A stretch of 8,967 bases of DNA. Origin: CAYLPT01 sp964385645 (GTDB taxonomy: Bacteria > Armatimonadota > Hebobacteria > Hebobacterales > Hebobacteraceae). The position numbers were made by a program, and so were the translations under genes. Under the pieces are notes generated by a model. The model had not been told where the DNA came from. It searched no databases and saw only the letters and a list, made by a program, of their open reading frames with translations. The stretch spans positions 1 to 8,967 of the forward strand of contig CAYLPT010000141.1 of the NCBI GenBank assembly GCA_964385645.1, in the 5' to 3' direction. The first letter of the stretch is position 1. Every line of letters starts with the position of its first letter. Below are positions 5,784-8,967 of the stretch, piece by piece.

Positions 5784-6631
5784 CGGAGACTCGGGAGGCA
5801 GTGGCGCCGGACCGGGAGCTGTGGGTCCCCGAGCCGGCGGCCATCGTGAACACGCGGCAGCTGACGGAGCGGGAGAAGGTCTTCACGCTGCAGCTTCCGG
5901 GCGGGCGCGACCTGGGCCACCAGCCGGGGCAGTTCGTGCAGGTGAGCCTGTTCGGGTTCGAGGAGGCGCCGATCTCGGTGTGCTCGGGGCCGGAGCAGCG
6001 GGGCTCATTCGAGCTGTGCGTGCGGGACATGGGGGGGCTGACCCACGCCCTCCACCAGCTCGGGCCGGGCGACCGGGTGGGCATCCGCGGGGCCTTCGGC
6101 ACAGGCTTCCCCCTGGAGGAGATGGAGGGCAAGGACTGCCTGATCATCGCGGGCGGGATCGGGCTGGCGCCGCTGCGCTCGCTGATCCAGAGCATCGTCG
6201 CGAACCGGGATCGCTACCGGCGGCTGGTGATCCTCTACGGCGCGAGGACGCCAGAGGAGCTGCTGTTCCGGGAGGACCTGGAGACCTGGGGGGCGGATGA
6301 GCGCAACGAGCTGCTGGTGACCGTGGACTACGGCAGCGAGGGCTGGGAGGGCAACGTCGGCGTGGTGACGACGCTGCTGCCGAAGGTGGACCTCAAGCCG
6401 ACGAAGGACTTCGTGGTCGCGCTGGTGGGTCCGCCGGTGATGTACCGGTTCGTGTTGGCCGACCTGCGGGCGCTGGGAATGGCGGACGAGCACGTGTATG
6501 TCTCGCTCGAGCGGCGGATGCGCTGCGGGGTCGGCAAGTGCGGCCACTGCCAGGCGAGCCATCGGCGGGTGTGCGTAGACGGGCCGGTGTTCCCCGCCAA
6601 CGAGTTGTGGCAGATGCCCGAGAGCATCTGA
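5780..6631 (+). CDS. hydG: Group 3b [NiFe] hydrogenase gamma subunit, FAD/NAD(P)-binding
   Basis: A 283-residue flavoprotein of the ferredoxin-reductase/DHODH electron-transfer family. It is expected to exchange electrons between NAD(P)H and the iron-sulfur chain of the hydrogenase. The FAD domain (about 18-115) has the flavin loop APISVCSGP (63-71), a variant of the usual R-P-x-S form in which the Arg is replaced by Ala, and GGLTHAL (85-91). The NAD(P) domain starts at AGGIGLAPLRSL (124-135). The C-terminal [2Fe-2S] motif uses C249, C254, C257 and C265, as in DHODH-type electron-transfer subunits. The start ATG overlaps the hydB stop by four bases, with AAAGGAGG (5763-5770) upstream. AsrB is the close paralogue; the hydrogenase neighbours favour HydG. 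NADP is the usual cofactor of this group, but the sequence does not prove NADP over NAD. Confidence 0.93.
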   Translation: MTETREAVAPDRELWVPEPAAIVNTRQLTEREKVFTLQLPGGRDLGHQPGQFVQVSLFGFEEAPISVCSGPEQRGSFELCVRDMGGLTHALHQLGPGDRVGIRGAFGTGFPLEEMEGKDCLIIAGGIGLAPLRSLIQSIVANRDRYRRLVILYGARTPEELLFREDLETWGADERNELLVTVDYGSEGWEGNVGVVTTLLPKVDLKPTKDFVVALVGPPVMYRFVLADLRALGMADEHVYVSLERRMRCGVGKCGHCQASHRRVCVDGPVFPANELWQMPESI

Positions 6632-6699
6632 CGGGCGAGGGCCGACGGGCCGTCCGAGGGAAGATCGGGTAGAACGAGCATCGCCAGAGAGGGATCGCT

Positions 6700-7521
6700 G
6701 TGGAGAGCAAGCCAAGGATCGCCTTCTTCGACTTCGCGTGCTGCGAGGGCTGTCAGCTCACGGTGCTGAGCATCGGCGAGCCGCTGCTGGAGCTGCTCAA
6801 GCACGTCGAGGTCGTGGAGTGGCGGGAGGCCATGTCGGAGAAGAGCGACGAGTTCGACATCGCGGTGGTGGAGGGCTCCATCACGCGGGACTCTGATGTG
6901 CCGCGTCTGAAGCGGATCCGGGATAGGGCGAAGGTGCTGGTGGCGCTGGGCTCGTGCGCCGCGCTGGGCGGGCCGCACGTATCGGCGAACCGCTTCCCGC
7001 CCCAGGAGCTGCTCAAGATCGCGTATGGCGGGTCGCCGGCGGCGCCCACGGAGGCGGGGGAGGTGCGGCCCCTGAGCGCCGAGGTGCAGGTTGACGTGCC
7101 GATCTACGGCTGCCCCATCAACGCGGACGAGTTCGTGACCGCGATGAAGCACCTGCTCCTCGGGCGGCCGTACCGGCCGCCGAGCCAGGCGGTGTGCGTC
7201 GAGTGCAAGCTCAACGGCTACGAGTGCGTGTACGACAAAGGCCTGTTGTGTCTCGGGCCGGTGACGCGGATGGGCTGCAACGCGATCTGCACCAGCCGGG
7301 GGCACCGGTGCTTCGGGTGTCGGGGCCTGGTGGACGAGCCCAACGTGAACGCCGCCCGAGACGTGCTCGAGGAGCACGGCAGGAGCGTGGAGGAGGTGGT
7401 GGGGCTGCTGCGGATGTACTCGATGCGGGCGGAGCCCGTCGAGGCGCTGGCGCAGCGCGCGGCCGAGGGCATCACAGAGCCGAAAGGGCATGAGCCATGG
7501 AGATTCGGGTCGAGCACCTGA
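6700..7521 (+). CDS. hydD: Group 3b [NiFe] hydrogenase delta (small) subunit
   Basis: A 273-residue small subunit of a soluble [NiFe] hydrogenase. The proximal cluster ligands are C15-x-x-C18, C86 in LGSCAALGG, and C138 in YGCPIN. The C-terminal half carries eight more conserved cysteines, enough for two further [4Fe-4S] clusters: C166, C169, C176, C184, C193, C197, C204 and C207. There is no twin-arginine signal and no membrane anchor, so the enzyme is cytoplasmic, as expected for group 3. The start is GTG 6700, preceded by GAGAGGG at about seven bases. The 68-base gap before it is the longest in the gene run and shows no promoter or terminator that I can defend. The 3' end overlaps hydA by 25 bases. 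Confidence 0.95.
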   Translation: MESKPRIAFFDFACCEGCQLTVLSIGEPLLELLKHVEVVEWREAMSEKSDEFDIAVVEGSITRDSDVPRLKRIRDRAKVLVALGSCAALGGPHVSANRFPPQELLKIAYGGSPAAPTEAGEVRPLSAEVQVDVPIYGCPINADEFVTAMKHLLLGRPYRPPSQAVCVECKLNGYECVYDKGLLCLGPVTRMGCNAICTSRGHRCFGCRGLVDEPNVNAARDVLEEHGRSVEEVVGLLRMYSMRAEPVEALAQRAAEGITEPKGHEPWRFGSST

Positions 7522-8756
7522 CCAGGGTCGAGGGACACGGAAACATCATCGCCTCCATCGCCGACGGCGCGGTGCGCCGGGCGATCTTCGAGGTCACGGA
7601 GGCGAACCGCTTCTTCGAGGCCTTTCTGCGCGAGCGCGACTATCACGAGGTGTGCCACCTCGCCAGCCGCATCTGCGGGATCTGCGCGCTGAGCCATAGC
7701 TGCGCCTCCCTCCAGGCGGCGGAGAACGCACTGGGCATCAAGGTGAGCCAGCAGACGCTGGCCCTGCGCCGCCTGATCATGGATGCCGAGACCATCTCCA
7801 GCCACGCCCTCCATGTCTACTTCCTGGTGGCCCCAGACTTCCTGGGCCTGCCCAGCGTGATCCCCCTGATCGCTCAAGACCCGGATACCGTGAAGCTGGC
7901 CTTCCGCGTGAAGAAGACGGGATACGAGCTCGCGGAGATAATCGTGGGCCGGCACACGCACCCGGTCTCCGTGGCGCCCGGGGGGTTCATGTCCTACCCG
8001 ACGCCGCAAGCCTTCGAGGAGATCCTGCCCCGGTTGGTCGCTCTGCGGGACGACCTGGAGGTGACGGTGGAGCTGTTCCAGGGCCTCGAGATCCCGGCCT
8101 TCGAGCGGCCCACCCAGCACGTGTCCCTGCGCCAGCCGGACCACTACAGCCTGTATGCGGGCGAGATCGTCTCCAGCTCGGGACACGCGGTGGCGCTCGA
8201 CCGCTACCAGGAGGCGATCCAGGAGGTGGTCTGCGACCACTCCACGGCCAAGCACGCGCGCTGGCGCGGAGACCTCTACCGGGTGGGCGCGCTGGCCCGG
8301 GTCAACAACAACTGGGAGCAGCTTCACCCTCGGGCCCAGGACGCCATGCGCGCCCTGGGCATGAAGCCGATCTGCCACAACCCGTTCATGAACAACGTGG
8401 CGCAGCTCGTCGAGCTCATCCACTGCCTGGAGGACGGGATCGCTCTGGTGGAGGGATTCCTCAGGGACGGGATCGTGGATGAGGGCGACCCGGTGGTCGA
8501 GCCCCGGGCGGGGCGGGGCGTGGGCGTGGTGGAGGCCCCGCGGGGGCTGCTGATACACGATTACACCTTCGACGAACAGGGCAAGTGCCAGCGGGCCAAC
8601 TGCATCATCCCCACCGCGCAGAACTACGCGAACCTGGACGCGGAGATGCACGACTACGCGGCCGCGGTGGCCGACCGGCCGGAGGCCGAGGTGCGCCTCG
8701 GGCTCGAGATGCTGGTGCGCGCCTACGACCCCTGCATCTCCTGCTCGGTGCACTAG
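7497..8756 (+). CDS. hydA: Group 3b [NiFe] hydrogenase alpha (large, catalytic) subunit, ending at the mature C-terminus
   Basis: A 419-residue large subunit holding the NiFe(CN)2CO site. The N-terminal RVEGHG supplies the conserved Glu (E12). The first nickel-binding motif is RICGIC (C60, C63); the second is DPCISCSVH (C413, C416, H419). Together with hydBGD this gives the reversible reaction H2 + NAD(P)+ to NAD(P)H + H+. The group also shows sulfur-reductase activity in Pyrococcus. The odd point is the C-terminus. The stop codon comes directly after the motif His, so the extension that is normally clipped off by a maturation protease is missing. The ATG at 7497 has AAAGGG (7483-7488) eight bases upstream, inside hydD, so translation is probably coupled. 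No hyp maturation genes or protease gene are present in this window. Confidence 0.96.
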   Translation: MEIRVEHLTRVEGHGNIIASIADGAVRRAIFEVTEANRFFEAFLRERDYHEVCHLASRICGICALSHSCASLQAAENALGIKVSQQTLALRRLIMDAETISSHALHVYFLVAPDFLGLPSVIPLIAQDPDTVKLAFRVKKTGYELAEIIVGRHTHPVSVAPGGFMSYPTPQAFEEILPRLVALRDDLEVTVELFQGLEIPAFERPTQHVSLRQPDHYSLYAGEIVSSSGHAVALDRYQEAIQEVVCDHSTAKHARWRGDLYRVGALARVNNNWEQLHPRAQDAMRALGMKPICHNPFMNNVAQLVELIHCLEDGIALVEGFLRDGIVDEGDPVVEPRAGRGVGVVEAPRGLLIHDYTFDEQGKCQRANCIIPTAQNYANLDAEMHDYAAAVADRPEAEVRLGLEMLVRAYDPCISCSVH

Positions 8757-8766
8757 CGAGGGGCGC

Positions 8767-8967
8767 CTACCGGACCCGCATGAACATGCTGCCGGGCAGG
8801 CGGCGCACCATCCCCTTGAGCTCTAGCATCAGCAGCCCCGCGCTGGCCCGCGCGGGCGAGAGATGACACTCGTGGATGACCTCATCCACGTGCTTCTGCT
8901 GGAGCGAGACGGCGTCGAGGATCGCGCGCTCGTCAGCGGTTAGGTCGCTCCGGGGCGGGGCCGGGGC
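8767..8967 (-). CDS. dprA: DprA C-terminal winged-helix domain (partial; 5' end beyond window)
   Basis: An open frame with no start in the window gives 66 residues and a TAG stop at 8767-8769. It includes LTADERAILDAVSLQQKHVDEVI, LSPARASAGLLMLELKG and MVRRLPGSMFMRVR (listed with short gaps). This is the pattern of the winged-helix domain at the C-terminus of many DprA/Smf proteins, which load RecA on incoming single-stranded DNA. The typical end of that domain is LELKG followed by V-R-x-L-P-G, as seen here. Only the tail is visible, so the Rossmann-like core cannot be checked. The gene converges on hydA with ten bases between the stops and is probably unrelated to the hydrogenase run. Confidence 0.75.
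   Translation of the reverse strand, partial: APAPPRSDLTADERAILDAVSLQQKHVDEVIHECHLSPARASAGLLMLELKGMVRRLPGSMFMRVR

Noticed and set aside
4713..6631. Anaerobic sulfite reductase subunits AsrA and AsrB
   Set aside because: The proteins are homologous to AsrA/AsrB, but no AsrC sirohaem subunit follows. The next genes are clear [NiFe] small and large subunits in the hydBGDA order.
6632..6699. Internal promoter or terminator in the 68-base gap before hydD
   Set aside because: No -35/-10 pair or AT-rich block, and no stem followed by a T-run. The short GACGG/CCGTC symmetry has a one-base centre and cannot form a hairpin.

Overview
This is a very GC-rich bacterial window (about 70% GC by eye) with strong AGGAGG-type Shine-Dalgarno sites. 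It is almost entirely coding, with no stretch of 300 bases lacking a gene. The content points to an anaerobe or microaerophile that handles O2 and peroxide by reduction. The phylum cannot be told from the sequence. No tRNA, rRNA, CRISPR array or mobile element was seen.

Layout. A short flavodoxin gene (38-487) runs leftward. Diverging from it across about 170 bases is a rightward run of ten closely spaced genes. A good sigma70-type promoter (580-607) overlapped by a Fur/PerR-type operator (609-628) lies just ahead of the first gene. The run is: perR (661-1086); rubrerythrin (1091-1639); a Prx6-type peroxiredoxin (1697-2383); ferritin (2427-2927); a rubredoxin-less rubrerythrin-like diiron protein (2936-3430); a flavodiiron protein (3454-4680); and a four-gene group 3b [NiFe] hydrogenase in the order hydB-hydG-hydD-hydA (4713-8756). 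All gaps are under 70 bases, two junctions overlap, and no intrinsic terminator is visible, so a single transcription unit is plausible. At the right edge the 3' end of a leftward dprA (8767-8967, cut by the window) converges on hydA.

How the genes may work together. PerR has all five regulatory metal ligands plus the two structural-zinc CxxC pairs and is probably the peroxide switch for the run. Rubrerythrin and peroxiredoxin reduce peroxide, the flavodiiron protein reduces O2 (or NO) to water, and ferritin stores the iron that would otherwise drive Fenton chemistry. The hydrogenase is of the NAD(P)-linked sulfhydrogenase type: HydD/HydA make the H2-active core and HydB/HydG the iron-sulfur/flavin diaphorase. 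Its position in the same run suggests that H2 oxidation supplies NADPH for the detoxifying reductases, or that the hydrogenase vents reductant when conditions change. That link is inference. The most unusual molecular detail is that HydA ends exactly at the final His of its nickel-binding DPCxxCxxH motif, so it has no C-terminal extension for the maturation protease to remove.
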